The position numbers and the translations under genes were made by a program. Shown here in pieces: positions 22,701 to 33,165 of a stretch of DNA of 64,000 bases. Within the stretch, counting starts at the first letter, position 1; every line of letters begins with the position of its first letter. Source of the stretch: Sternotherus odoratus (Eukaryota > Chordata > Testudines > Kinosternidae). A model generated the notes under the pieces. The model ran no database searches. It was not told where the DNA came from and worked only from the letters and a program-made list of their open reading frames with translations. The DNA lies in the NCBI GenBank assembly GCA_032164245.1, contig JAVMKO010000003.1, positions 62,256,390 to 62,320,389 on the forward strand, written 5' to 3'.

Positions 22701-24060
22701 CAAGCCCATTGACAATTCAATTGGGGGAGGGAGACATTCTTGTTTCCCAATTTGTTATGTGGAAGACAGGGTATTATGATGCTCTCAAATAGTCAAGAAA
22801 AGCTCTAGGCACTGCCAGGAGTTATTCCAGCCTTCTCTATGAATGTAAAGTATTGATTAATTCATGGTTTTTCTTCAGATCATATATATCTGGCTAGATG
22901 TTAGGTCACATTGGTCCATAGACCAGCTGGCAGGTCTCCTAGTTATCAAATGGAAAAAGATGTAGCCTAATCAGGAGGTTGGTCACAATCATCTTTTCAT
23001 ACACAAACTAGTTTTTATTTTCCCAGTACTGATGACTGTTAGATACAATACTGTTGTGGCCTATGAGTCGTTCTCCCCAATCAGCATGTGAGCATCTTTC
23101 TTATGCCAGTGTCAGCAGAGAATGTTTTTGCTGTATGCTGATGCTGAACTCCACACTTTATGAAAGTGCAAAAGCATTTAGTCTCTACAAAGACTTTAAA
23201 ATGTATTCCAGATAATTGGATTTAAATGGAATAAAACTTTTCAAAAATCCATTTCCAACACTTCTGCTGCTTTGCACTTTTATGTTTTCTTCACCTCCGT
23301 TTTCCTCATGGGACACTCGTTATTGCATTTTATCAGTCACTTATCTTTCCTTATTTCTTTCAATCTTTCCCTATTTAAAATTCCATATATATCTTACTTT
23401 GGTTTTAACACTTTGGTTCTAACACTTGGGGCTTCAACTCTTTTGTCTAAACTAAAGCTAGATAGCTCCCTTTGTTACTCTGCCCTAGTTTTGACTTAGA
23501 ATCTAATTTCTAATTAAAATGAAGTGTTTCAGTTTTCCTTAATACTATAAGGGGTTCCACAGAAATTTCAATCCCTACAGCCAATTTACTGCTTACATCT
23601 GAGTATTTTTCAGGCCTGCCGAGAGTGTAGGCTTATGATGGGTAATCTTTCATACTGAAAAATGAATCCCACTGTGATACCTCTAAGGTCTGGCAGTGAG
23701 CAATCTGTTAAATACTCCACAATTTAACTAAATTTTTATTACTATGTTCAAAGATAATGGGATTACTCTAGCCATGTTAAGCATGGGGAATTTCAAGATG
23801 CATTTATTTGGAAATCTATGTATACTATGAGAAAACATCCCTTTTGGACACTGGGACAGAGGATTGTTTACCCCAATGAGGACTCTAGAAGAGAGGGAAT
23901 GCCATTTGTGGGATAATTAACTTATGGATTTGTGTGAGATGGCAGGAACATGGGAGGTCCTTACTCTGTCAACTGGAAAGGGGGATCCCTCAGACTGCTG
24001 ACTAGATTTATTGCTTGAAATATTGATGTTTTGTTAATAAAACAGATGGAGGATGGTTCA
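19776..24060. other. Non-coding stretch, no gene recognised
   Basis: AT-rich sequence with mononucleotide tracts. A GTAGCATTTTCAAGAGTAC / GGAGCCTAGACCCAG patch near 21530-21600 resembles reptilian short fold-back repeats. The region 20370-20720 is slightly GC-richer but shows no boundary or domain. No splice-bounded open exon is persuasive. Confidence 0.45.
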
Positions 24061-24094
24061 GGGATAGGTCCACAACTTACAATATGAGAGACCT

Positions 24095-24290
24095 GAATTC
24101 TGCCATAAGTCTTCTGTGACACCTTGGACAAATTACTTAGTATATCTGTGCCTCAATTTCCCCTCAGTAAAATTGGAGTGATAGCATTTCCCTACCTCAG
24201 AGGGTGGTAGGAGATAAATACATTAAAGACTGCAAAACTGCTTAGATATTACAATAATGGAGCTATGTAAGCATCTGATAGATTAATTTG
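24095..24290 (+). repeat. MIR-like CORE-SINE
   Basis: GACACCTTGGACAAATTACTTAG, then CTGTGCCTCAATTTCCCC, then CTACCTCAGAGGGTGGTAGG, follow the order of a MIR core. The tail has AACTGCTTAGATATTA before the end. It is diverged, and the tRNA-like head is mostly missing. Confidence 0.65.
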
Positions 24291-24911
24291 ACTAGAAGCA
24301 TACCTGGTTGTACAGTTAAAATATTTCCTAATATTTGTGAATATCAAAAATTTAATATAGTTTAGCCCAATTGATTATTAATCCACACACTCTCACTCAA
24401 GTGCATTATCATTGTTGATAACTTTAAAAACAAAGGAATACAAATGTTCTATTCAGGTAATAGAAACAATACTGTGTGAGTTACTTGAACCACCACATCT
24501 GTAAATAACAAACAATCTTAAAAAACAAAGAATTTTCTAACAGCCCATAGCCTGAAAATTATTCATCCAGAAACAAGTGATGATTATTTACAATTAACTT
24601 ATATTTAATTAAAATTAAGATCTGTTGGTGAACCATTCATCAACCAAAAAAAAGTAACTATATTTGCAATGAATATTGGTCAGTCATAGCAATTAATGAA
24701 TGTGACTACATAAAGAAAGGCTCTAATGTATAATACAGTTTGCAAGGATTAATGATTAAAGGATACAATCAAGTTTTTCTTATAGCAATGGAAAAAACCA
24801 CTGTTTCTGAGGATATACCACATCATCGAAAAGTCATTTTGTTGATTAAGGTGAATATAATTGCTGGCATACAAGGTGGAGGAGGTAACATCTCTTATTG
24901 GACCAGTTAGG

Positions 24912-25491
24912 CTTTGATAAAGGCCACCCTATGAGATGGGGGAGCAGGCAGACACAACACAGTGTATATAATGCTCTAAATATTTTTATTGATTACAATA
25001 TAAACCCCACTCACTCCACATTCACATTCCTTTCATATTATACCAGAATCTGAAGATTTGAAGGAAATCCTGATGGCCAGTAGAAATTTAGTCTGATCAC
25101 AAAGGACCCCCACATTCCACATCTCTTCTTTCTCGGGGCTCTTTTTCAGGGCTCTGGGTCAGAGTCTGTGTCTGACTTCATCTATAGCAAGCAACCTTTT
25201 TAATAGACGAATCCGTCTTAACATTAGCTCTTTGTCTGTTTGCTAAGCCTTTCATCCAATACTCCAGGAGAGCAGTTCCAGAAAGGCCACCATAATCCAA
25301 GACATTCCATTTCCTCTTATGGAAATGACAAAAAAAAAAATTGCACAGAAAATTCCTGACCTCTCATAACCTTAAATCCTTGCTTCAGTTGCCAACACGC
25401 AATTCACATACTCTCGTCAAGCATAGAGCATTTATACTAGGCCCATATGGCCAACAACATATTACAACATATACTACTATATATCCCAACA
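24912..25491 (-). mobile_element. LTR-like insertion (minus strand)
   Basis: On the minus strand it begins TGTTGGGATATATAGTAG at 25491 and contains an AATAAA hexamer near its other end (plus TTTATT at about 24986-24991). These are the expected start and polyadenylation site of an LTR. The left boundary near 24911 is set by where the host repeat stops. The flanking words (AGTTA against GTCTA) are not an exact duplication. Confidence 0.5.
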
Positions 25492-25571
25492 GTCTAACTT
25501 CTGTTGGTGAGAGAGGCAAGCTTTTGAGCTTACGCAGAGCTCTTCTTCATGGTTGGGAACCTTACTCAGAG

Positions 25572-26174
25572 GGCAAGTCTACGTGACCAAAATTAGGCCA
25601 ACCTAACTTATGTTGACATACAGTCACTGCAGTTTTTAAATTGCTTTTTCATATCTGCACTATGTATTGGCAGTGTGCGTCCTCATCAGGAGTGCTTGTA
25701 CGGATTTAACTTCCAGTGTGGGACATTGTGGCACAGCTTCTGAAAGGCAGCAAACATTGACACTGTGTCAACCTAATTACATCAATGTAAGTGCTAGGTT
25801 GTGTCACCTCTCGTGAAGGTGGAGTTATTAAGTTGGTGTAGTTCATGAGTTACATCAGTGAGAGCTACATTTTAGTGTAGACACACTTTTAGTGGCACAG
25901 TGGCTGCACTGCTGTAAGATCTCTCATGTAGCCACTCTACACCCATGGGAAAGAGTTCTCCTGTCCACATAATTAAACCACCCTCAACAAGCGGCAGTAT
26001 CTATGTTGCAGGAGACATAGTGTGGTGCACACTATCATTTATGCCAGTGTAACATCTGTCACTCAGGAGTGTTTTTTTTTTCCACACTCCTGTGTGACAC
26101 AAGTTTTGCCGACATAAGTGGTAGTGTACACATGGCCAGAGTTAGGATGGTGTAAGTTGTAGTATAGACCAGGC
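25572..26174. mobile_element. Fold-back DNA element (603 bp) with CAGAG flanks
   Basis: Exactly repeated CAGAG (25567-25571 and 26175-26179) flanks the insert. The ends GGCAAGTCTACGTGAC and complement-of-right-end GCCTGGTCTATACTAC are loosely inverted. The interior has several self-complementary stretches (for example CACTCCTGTGTGACA near 26085-26100 against TGTCACTCAGGAGTG near 26057-26071). It may be two fold-back elements joined. No coding capacity. Confidence 0.6.
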
Positions 26175-26262
26175 CAGAGTATCACAGCTAAATAAAATAT
26201 GGAACAGATTGTTTAAATAATTAACATATTCCAAGGGACCAATCAAGGAGAAGTGGTTTGTT

Positions 26263-27384
26263 ATTGCTAGAAAATGACTATTTCTCAGGGACAAATACAG
26301 ACTGTTACCACACTCAACCCCTCAGCGGGCCATGAAGGAAATAGAGGCAACCAAGACATGATGGGATAACAGCACCCAGACTGGGTCTATTCAATATAAT
26401 CTAAGAAGTTGTTAGCCATGCTTCAGACTCAGAAACAAAGTCTCAAAAGAGAGAACTCCAGAACAGTAATGGACCCAAGCCCTACTAAAAAGATCCTTAC
26501 TCAAATGTATTGGACAGGTTTGAAGAACCCACAGAGTAAGTGTATAATGCCATATCCCCGTAATTTTGTATGATGAGTCATTAGTCTAGTTGTCCAAAGG
26601 GGAATTTTATTACAATGTGGTGGTACATCTTGTCATCTTATGTTGATGTCTAATGTAATAAGGTTAGAGATTCCAATCACATCTTGCTGGCTTCCTAATA
26701 TCTCTATTTTGCTGAAATACACAAGTCCCCTTTCTTCTCAATACCACACATACCTTGTTCAATCTTCCTCAAGGTCTTTCATCAAACCTTTTGTGGATTG
26801 TGACAGACAGAACTCACCCCACAGTGGAGTTGAGCAGCTCTGCAGCTCAAGCCTACAGAAGCTTCTATGGCAGCACCCTTTTTTGTAGTGAGTGAGAGTG
26901 AGTGTGTTTGGCCATGAGGTCTGATTATACAGATACACCAGGCATTAGCAGTAAACACCATGGGAGTGCAAAAGTAGTCCCCGGGGCCCTGTTAAATCTC
27001 CCCACATCCCACTCTCCCCTCCTTTTGAAACTTGATTCTAAAATTACATTAATTCAATCAGGAAGTAGAAATGTACCATCTTACCTATATGTCCAGTCAA
27101 AACAGCTGAAATTTTGCAACTAACTGCTCACAAACAGGCTACAGTAAAATTATTCAGATATTATTCAGTGAATAATTTTGAAAAATTGATCAGCTTGTGT
27201 TGTGTTCACAGAAAAATTATAGTGTGTGTTGTAATTTATTAAATAAAGATTTGATATGGTAGCCACCAGTCTTTACACACAGTGAAAATGTGCCATTCTG
27301 CATCTTTCTCAGCAATGTAGAAGTCAAACTAGAAGACAAACAAAACATTAGTTATCCAGCTGTTTGTCTAGATTAGTTATCTAG
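26263..27384. other. Non-coding, no recognisable feature
   Basis: No gene seen. The open frames at 26640-26888 and 26902-27123 lack domains. Confidence 0.45.
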
Positions 27385-27578
27385 TTGAGGATGGTGAAGC
27401 ATTGGAATGCGTTACCTAGGGAGGTGGTGGAATCTCCTTCCCTAGAGGTTTTTAAAGTCAGGCTTGACAAAGCCCTGGCTGGGATGATTTAGTTGGGGAT
27501 TGGTCCTGCTTTGAGAAGGGGGTTGGACTAGATGAGCTCCTGGGGTCCCTTTCAACCCCGATATTCTACGATTCTATT
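27385..27578 (+). mobile_element. CR1 LINE 3' end
   Basis: GAGGTGGTGGAATCTCCTTC, then AGGCTTGACAAAGCCCTGGC, TTGGACTAGATGAGCTCCTG, and a terminal ATTCTACGATTCTATTA. This is the typical CR1 3' tail, and it abuts Gypsy copy 2 directly at its 3' terminus. A severely 5'-truncated copy. Confidence 0.9.
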
Positions 27579-27580
27579 AT

Positions 27581-28237
27581 TTGGTTGTTACCTACATGCC
27601 TGGTAAATTCATGTTCACTGGAGACGCACTTTCCAGATCATTGGTTCTCATGAAACCAAAGAAGACTTTAGAGGCAGAGATGCAAGCCTATGTAGATTTG
27701 TTTGTAAAGTTAATTCCCATAGCTAACAGGAAACTGCAACAAATAAGAGAGAAAACGAAAAATAGATGAATTGTTGGGAATTGTTAACAAGTGATAATTA
27801 AAGGATGGCTTGAAGAAATAAGTCGTTGCTGTCCAAGTATAAGAGAATATTTGAAATGCACACATGAACTTACTGTGGTAGATGGGTTGATTTGCAATGG
27901 CAGTAAGGTTGTAATTCCAAAGAGCCTCTGAAAAGAAATGCTACAGAAGATCCACGAGGGTTATTTAGGAATTAAGAAGTACAAACAACGAGCACAAGAG
28001 GTGCTATATTGGCCACAGATCAACCACAGCATCAATATTGTGGTAGGAAATTGCTTTTTTATGCTTGAAATACAAGCCATGCCAACAAGCAAAGCCACTG
28101 AGACCTCACTCAGTTCCACAAAGGCCTAACAAGAAGGTTGGCAATGATTTATTTACCTGGCAATCAGAGGCTTATTTAATAGTCACAGATTATTGTTCTC
28201 CGTATCTAGAAATGTTCACACTGCCAGTACTATCAGT
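27581..28237 (+). pseudogene. Gypsy copy 2 RNase H end, linker, zinc finger and start of integrase core
   Basis: GDALSR marks the end of RNase H. MQAYVDLFVKLIPIANRKLQ is the linker, and IHEGYLGIKKYKQRAQEVLYWP is the histidine half of the integrase zinc finger. In the cysteine half a T-run at 28055-28060 shifts the frame: one frame holds the first cysteine and the next holds LCLKYKPC. The core starts with VGNDLFTWQSEAYLIVTDY, with an aspartate at codon 28146-28148, and stops at the inserted Penelope-like tail. Confidence 0.75.
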
Positions 28238-28630
28238 AAAACAACAAGGAGTCCAGTGGCACCTTAAAGACGAAGAGATTTATTTGATCATGAGTTTTTG
28301 TGGTAAAAAGCCACTTTTTCAGATGCATGGAGTGAAAATTGCAGATGCAGGCATAAATATACTAACACATGAAGAGAACGAAGTTACCTTACAGGTGGAG
28401 AACCAGTATTGACAAGGCCAATTCAGTCCAGGGTGGATGTGGTCCACTCCCAATAACTGATGAGGAGGTGTCAATATCAAGACAGGGAAAATTGGTTTTG
28501 TAGTGAGCAACCACTCCCAGTCCCTAATCAAGCCCAAATTAATAGTGTTAAATTGGCAAATGAATTGTAGCTCTGCCATTGTACTCCTCGTTGTTTTTGT
28601 GGATACATTATAAGTACCCCTCTGATACTT
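28238..28630 (-). mobile_element. Penelope-like element, 5'-truncated 3' end
   Basis: On the minus strand an open frame (28319-28579) holds AELQFICQFNTINLGLIRDW, then EWL and the end of the protein. I recognise this as the C-terminus downstream of the GIY-YIG endonuclease in Penelope/Neptune-type elements. The 3' region carries the CAGTGGCACCTTAAAGAC word (plus strand, 28253-28270) seen in the other Penelope-like tails here. AAAACAACAAGGAGT (28238-28252) is nearly complementary to 28583-28597. A decayed copy of the hammerhead-like region lies at about 28290-28325. The element splits the integrase core of Gypsy copy 2. Confidence 0.7.
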
Positions 28631-29091
28631 ATCCTAATAGTAGGTCAGTGATAGCTGGCATGAAGGAAATCTTCTCCAGACATGCAATTCCAGACAAAGT
28701 CTTTAATGGGATGCAATTTTCCAATGCAGATTTGGGACAATTTGCCCAATAGATTGGGATTTTTATCACAAAACATCTAGTCCAACTCAGCCCCAATAAA
28801 ATGGACTTGTGGAAAGGTCTATGCAGCCAGTAAAGAAACTTATGAAAAATACTTTTGACAGTGAGTGTGATTTGATAAAGCTTTATTGGTTTACTGACGT
28901 GTACATGTGGAGAATGGCTTTTCTCCAGCTCAGCTTTAATGGGAAGAAGTATCAGATCTAATTTACCAATTACTGATAACCTGCTGAAATCTCATAACAA
29001 TGAAACCATACAGAAGATGAAATAAAATCAGAAGTGGAAGCAGAAATAATATTTTGACAAAAGAGCCTGTTATCTCCTCTCTTAACCCAGG
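28631..29091 (+). pseudogene. Gypsy copy 2 integrase core, second part
   Basis: VIAGMKEIFSRHAIPDKV is followed by FNGMQFSNADLGQFAQ, where the catalytic aspartate of the usual DNGP-type word is gone. Then LSPNKMDLWKG stands where the catalytic glutamate helix should be, and FLQLSFNGKKYQI follows near 28920. The order matches a Gypsy core, but two of three catalytic residues are missing. Confidence 0.65.
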
Positions 29092-29099
29092 TGATAGGG

Positions 29100-29744
29100 C
29101 AGGGGTGGGCAAACCTTTTGGCCCAAAGGCCACATCTGTATGAGGAAATTGCATGAAAGGCTATGAATATAGGTCTGGAGCAGGGGACTGGGGTGCAGGG
29201 GGGAGTGCAGGGTGTGGGAGAGGGTGCGGTGTACAGGAAGGGTCTCAGGGCAAGGGGGTGGGGTTTGTGGCAGGGGGCTCAGGGCAGGGTGCTGAAGTGC
29301 AGGAGAGGATCATGGTGCAGGCTCGGGCCCAGCGCTGCTTACCTTGAGAGGTTCCGGGTTGGCAGCAGAGTGTAGCAGGGCTAAGGAAGGCTCCCTGCCT
29401 GCTCTGGCCCCACACCGTTCCCGGAAGCAGCCGGCCCATGTCCCTGAGGCCCCTGGGGGAGGGTGGGCAGAGGACTCAGTGCATTGCCCTCACTTGTGGG
29501 TACCTCCCCTGAAGCTCCCATTGGCTGCATTCACCCGTTCCTGGCCAATGGGAGCTACAGGGGGTGCCTGCAGGCGAGGGCAGCATGTAGAGCCCTCTGC
29601 CCCTCCCCATCCAGGGGCTGCAGTGCTGACCGCTTCTGGGAGCGGTGTGGGACCTGCAGTGCCATGGGGATGGCAATCCCCTGGTCCAGATCCAAAGCCC
29701 TGATTGGCCCGGTACGGTCCTCAGGCAGTAGTTTGCTCACCCTG
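29100..29744. mobile_element. Non-autonomous hAT element (645 bp) in Gypsy copy 2
   Basis: It starts CAGGGGTGGGCAAACC and ends GTTTGCTCACCCTG, an inverted pair. The 8-bp flanks TGATAGGG (29092-29099) and TGATAGTG (29745-29752) differ at one base. The interior is G-rich (GGGGTGCAGGGGGGAGTGC and similar) and then GC-rich with a CCAATGGGAG/CTCCCATTGG pair on opposite strands. No transposase. Several overlapping open frames on both strands (60-119 codons, 29153-29747) are products of its skewed composition. Confidence 0.85.
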
Positions 29745-29752
29745 TGATAGTG

Positions 29753-30044
29753 TTTGTCTAAGGAATCACACCTCCAATACTTGGGGGGAAAGGAGTACCG
29801 TTAAAGAACACCTGCACCCAACGTCTTATGTAGTCCATAGAGACCAGGTTGAAATATTTCAACATAGGGATCTACGAGTAATCCCAGAAAATTCCAATAC
29901 ACTGACTGCTGATGTGGACTCTGGCTTTTCCCATCTGACTGACCCTTTATCATCGATGTGCAAAGGAGAAACTGTCAAGTAACAAGAGAACAACTAATGT
30001 AAGGCTGACACTGAGAAGATCAGAATGGGAGATTAAACCTCCTG
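29753..30044 (+). pseudogene. Gypsy copy 2 pol C-terminus
   Basis: The frame at 29780-29982 reads STVKEHLHPTSYVVHRDQVE, then LRVIPENSNT and SHLTDPLSS. This acidic/serine tail after a beta-strand-rich segment is typical of Gypsy pol C-termini. The final basic word (RRSEWEIKPP) runs up to the next insertion. Confidence 0.65.
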
Positions 30045-30148
30045 TTAGGTTTCAGAGTGGTAGCCGTGTTAGTCTGTAGCCACAGAAAGAACAAGGCGTA
30101 CTTGTGGTACCTTAGAGACTAACACATTCCACAAGTACTCCTCTCTCT
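30045..30148 (-). mobile_element. Short Penelope-like 3' terminal fragment with flanking duplication
   Basis: The insert starts TTAGGTTTCAGAGTGGTAGC and includes CTTGTGGTACCTTAGAGAC, the terminal words of the Penelope-like family on the minus strand. The flanks TTAAACCTCCTG (30033-30044) and TTAAACCTCTTG (30149-30160) match at 11 of 12 positions, and the Gypsy tail resumes after the right copy. Only about 100 bp are retained. Confidence 0.6.
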
Positions 30149-30370
30149 TTAAACCTCTTGAAAGACTCAGAGACTTGCTAACCTGCCTAGAGAAGGGGTA
30201 TTTCAGGAAAGTGAATGGTAAAGAGACACCCTAGATTGATTTTCTGGTAACCTCTCCTCTCTAGGTAGTTGACATATTGAGTTTATGGAAATATACTAGA
30301 TGCTTTAAGATTTAATATATGTGTTATTAGATAATTAACTGTATACATGGTGTATATCTATCTATATCTA

Positions 30371-30803
30371 TCCTATATTATAAAAGACAAGCGAACAGTG
30401 TGTGAAGCTGTCATGCGCAGTAGAGATGGCCCGGACGAACGGCATGCTGGGGGTTGTAGTTCGGAGGCACAAAATGGCCGCTGCATGTGCCTGCCTGAGC
30501 GATCTAGAGCACCAAGGAGCAGTTATACATATAAAGTTAGCTGGGCTGTTGGGTGCATGACGAGGAGTTGAGGGGGGAGGGAGCTGAGCGGGGAGGAGGG
30601 GGCTGGGCGAGAGGGGGGGCCGTTGCAGGGGGGAGGGGGGCTGGGGGAGGGGGGGTCATTGCAGGGGGAGGGGGCTGGGCGAGGGGGGGGTCGTTGCAGG
30701 GGGGAGGGGAGCTGGGCGAGGGGGGGTCATTGCAGGGGGAGGGGGCTGGGAGGGGGGGGCACAAGCCCTTACGGTTGGCCCATGTACACGGCTTTTACAC
30801 TAG
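30371..30803 (+). mobile_element. Non-autonomous Helitron (433 bp) with G-rich minisatellite
   Basis: The left end TCCTATATTATAAAAG follows an A. The right end CTAG (30800-30803) precedes a T, so the element sits in an AT dinucleotide without duplication, as Helitrons do. A partly self-complementary GGCCCATGTACACGGC word lies about 10 bases before CTAG, where Helitrons have a terminal hairpin. The interior (about 30570-30765) is an imperfect G-rich array with GGGCTGGGCGAGGGGG and TCATTGCAGGGGG words. It has no Rep/helicase coding. The open frames across the array are low-complexity. Confidence 0.65.
30570..30765. repeat. Imperfect G-rich minisatellite inside the Helitron
   Basis: Repeated GAGGGGGGGTCRTTGCAGGGG-like words with GGGCTGGGC linkers, strongly G-biased on the plus strand. 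Many runs of four or more G are G-quadruplex-capable. Confidence 0.75.
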
Positions 30804-30804
30804 T

Positions 30805-30893
30805 ATATTTATATATCTATATCTATATAGATATAGATATATAGCGAGAGAGAGAGAAAGAGAGAGAGATATATATACACACACACACATGGA
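30805..30893. repeat. Compound microsatellite (ATCT/TA, GA, TA, CA)
   Basis: TATATCTATATCTATATAG, then GAGAGAGAGA, then TATATATACACACACACAC. With the left flank (30350-30370, also TATC-rich) it suggests the Helitron landed in a tetranucleotide tract. Confidence 0.85.
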
Positions 30894-33165
30894 GTGAGAT
30901 TTGGAAATGCTACCTCATAAGGGACTATTTGGGAATTTGCAGATGTGCCCTGGAGGCAGAGACTGGGGACACCACATAGCTGTGTGCAGCAGTTCATCAG
31001 AGATACTGTCCAGTTTGCTTTATTAAAGTTTTATCCCTTTCTCATTTCACTGGGTTGTTATTTAACTCCAAAATTGCTACACCACCGACTCTCCTTCGGC
31101 TAGTGAAGATGCTGTTGCTGTCTTCCTTCCCAGTCAAGAGTTCTATGCCTTGCCAGTGAGGTCCAGGTCAGGAGGTGAGGCTCCCAGACACACAGGCTTC
31201 CTGATGGAGATGGCTGCTGCCTCCATGTACCGCTTCCCCCATATCCTTACCCCTCATCTTTCCAGAAGCTGCCTTCTCCTGCATTTACTTGCCCCATACT
31301 CCAGTCTGCTGCTCTTCCTTCCTTGGTATACTCTAGAATGGGAAGGGGGTGAGCAAGAGTCTCTACCCCCCTTCTCTGTGCTCTGGGGTACAGAGGAGGG
31401 GACTCTTCTATGCTAGACCAAATAACTCCAAGCTACTTTCCAGCCTAAGTTATTTTTACACCCCCAATCCCCCACACTCTACCAGCTGGGAAATTGGGGT
31501 TACCCAAGCTGCCACCATCTGAGTAAATCTCCAAGGCCCTGGATAGGGGGTACCCGGACTCCCCCCAAACCCCCTGATTCTCTCCCTGAGAAAAAGGAAC
31601 TCTCACGCTGTTTCACTCTTCCTGATAGCTCAAGGCAATATTGCTACAGCACTTTGGTCTCACACTCTCTGTGAGATTCCCAGCTTCAAGGCTTAGATCA
31701 CCTTACTAGAATTACTAGACAGTTCTTAGAGATATAAAAAGTTTAATAAAGAAAAGAGCAAGCATACAATTAAGACACTACACAGGTATAGAATGTTCTA
31801 ACCTCAATCTTCTTGCATAACCCAACTTCTCCCCCCCCCTTCTCCCCCTCTGCTAACTACACAGATAGAGACACCAAGGATCGAATGCAAGGTTATTATG
31901 CAGGATACAATCTTACTTACTATTTTAGCTAGTTATGAAGATATACAGGGAAGGGACGAGGTGGACAAAGGTTCTGAGTCAGTCTAAAGCCAAGACCAAA
32001 CTGAACTCCACTTCCTGGTCTCTCTGTGTCTAGCTAGACTGCTCTGACGACACTGCACTCTCAGATAACATTAACTCCACACAGACAAGACAACCCTCCA
32101 CACTTATGACAGGGTGCATGGTGGGTGTGGGAGGCAGAAAACCGGGGGATGGACTTTCATCTGTCCTGATATGAGCTTCACTGGCCAGGAACAGAGCTTT
32201 GGGAAGGAAGGTGAGTCACTTCCAGCTTTCCCCCTTCCCCGTGATTGGTGGAGCAGAGCCAACCACGATATCAAAGGGCAAAGTGATGCCCAAGGTGTCA
32301 GCCCTTTGTTCACACAGCTAGCAGGTGGGTGTGTGGGGAGGGAGTCAGCAGGTCTCTCTTTGCCCTGTGCAGAAGGGTCAGACGGTCTCTCAGCATATGG
32401 AACATTTCTAATCAGCCACTCTTCCCAAAGAAGTGTAAATTCCCCATTGAGGTGGGGATTTTAACACAGATTGGGGGTTTTTCCCATAGACGTGTACAGT
32501 TTCCCTATCAGCTGTAGAAACTGGGAGATCTGATACAGGCTTCCAGATCCTCCTAAAAGGCACAGATGTCAATTAATTCTGCCACCCCCAACCATTAACT
32601 CTGTGCCCCTCCATCTTGCATATCAATGTATTCTGTGCTTCCTTTGTGCTGCATCAGTTCATTCTACTGCTGTCCCCATAACCCCATAGCAATTCTAGCT
32701 GCTTCCTTCTCCAGTCTGCACATCTCTACTCCTCCTGCAGTTCTAAGGGTTCTTTTTTGCCCGCCACCCCCAGACCTGGAAGGGGAGCCACTCTGGGGGT
32801 TCTTCCACTCTGCATGATTGGAGGTGGTGGCAATGGCTGGTGAAGTGAAAGGGTGTGCAGAGATGCAAGGCATACATTTGAAGACATGAGGCTAAGTACT
32901 AGAATGGGAAAAATTAGTCTGCTAAACCTTTTTTTCCCTTTTTTTTCTTTTTTTTTTTACAACAAATAGGTGATTCAGCAACACCAAAACACTTCACAAC
33001 TTTGCATTGGTTTCACCAAATTGTTCATTTAGAAAAAAAAACACTTTCACCCACACCCCCAAAATCTTTTGATGCAAAAGGCCTGATTAATAATAATAAA
33101 AATCTGGAAATCAAAACAAAAGTTGTAGGTATATTTAGAAAGTCATATTAAAGAAGGCAAGCTGC
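30894..33165. other. Non-coding, moderately GC-rich, no gene recognised
   Basis: It includes a C-run near 31831-31850 and several open frames of 60-116 codons on both strands, none with a domain. It could hold older LTR-element sequence (an AATAAA at 31745-31750 and a TGACAGGGTGCATGG word at 32107), but no boundaries can be set. Confidence 0.4.

Larger units (their letters stand above)
24871..26262 (+). repeat. Interspersed repeat split by two later insertions
   Basis: Three pieces appear to belong to one unit: 24871-24911 (ends CTCTTATTGGACCAG), 25492-25571 (ACTTCTGTTGGTGAGAGAGG and GAGCTCTTCTTCATGG) and 26175-26262 (TATCACAGCTAAATAAAATA and AAGGGACCAATCAAGG). The gaps are filled by an LTR-like insert and a fold-back DNA element. 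The family is one I recognise from reptiles but cannot name. Confidence 0.55.
27579..30215 (+). mobile_element. Degraded Ty3/Gypsy retrotransposon (copy 2), three times interrupted
   Basis: Pol pieces at 27579-28237, 28631-29091, 29753-30044 and 30149-30215 read continuously if the insertions at 28238-28630, 29100-29744 and 30045-30148 are ignored. The first piece begins with the RNase H end (YMPGKFMFTGDALSR) and the last covers the pol C-terminus. Gag, protease and most of the reverse transcriptase are absent, and a CR1 tail lies at the broken 5' edge. Motif wording differs from copy 1, so it is a different Gypsy family. Confidence 0.8.

Noticed and set aside
29153..29747. Cluster of Gly/Arg- and Pro-rich open frames on both strands
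   Set aside because: Entirely within the G-rich interior of a hAT element.
30045..30148. Considered as a tRNA-derived SINE because of its short length and 12-bp flanking repeat
   Set aside because: The words match the Penelope-like terminal sequence found in the other copies, and no A/B box pair is visible.
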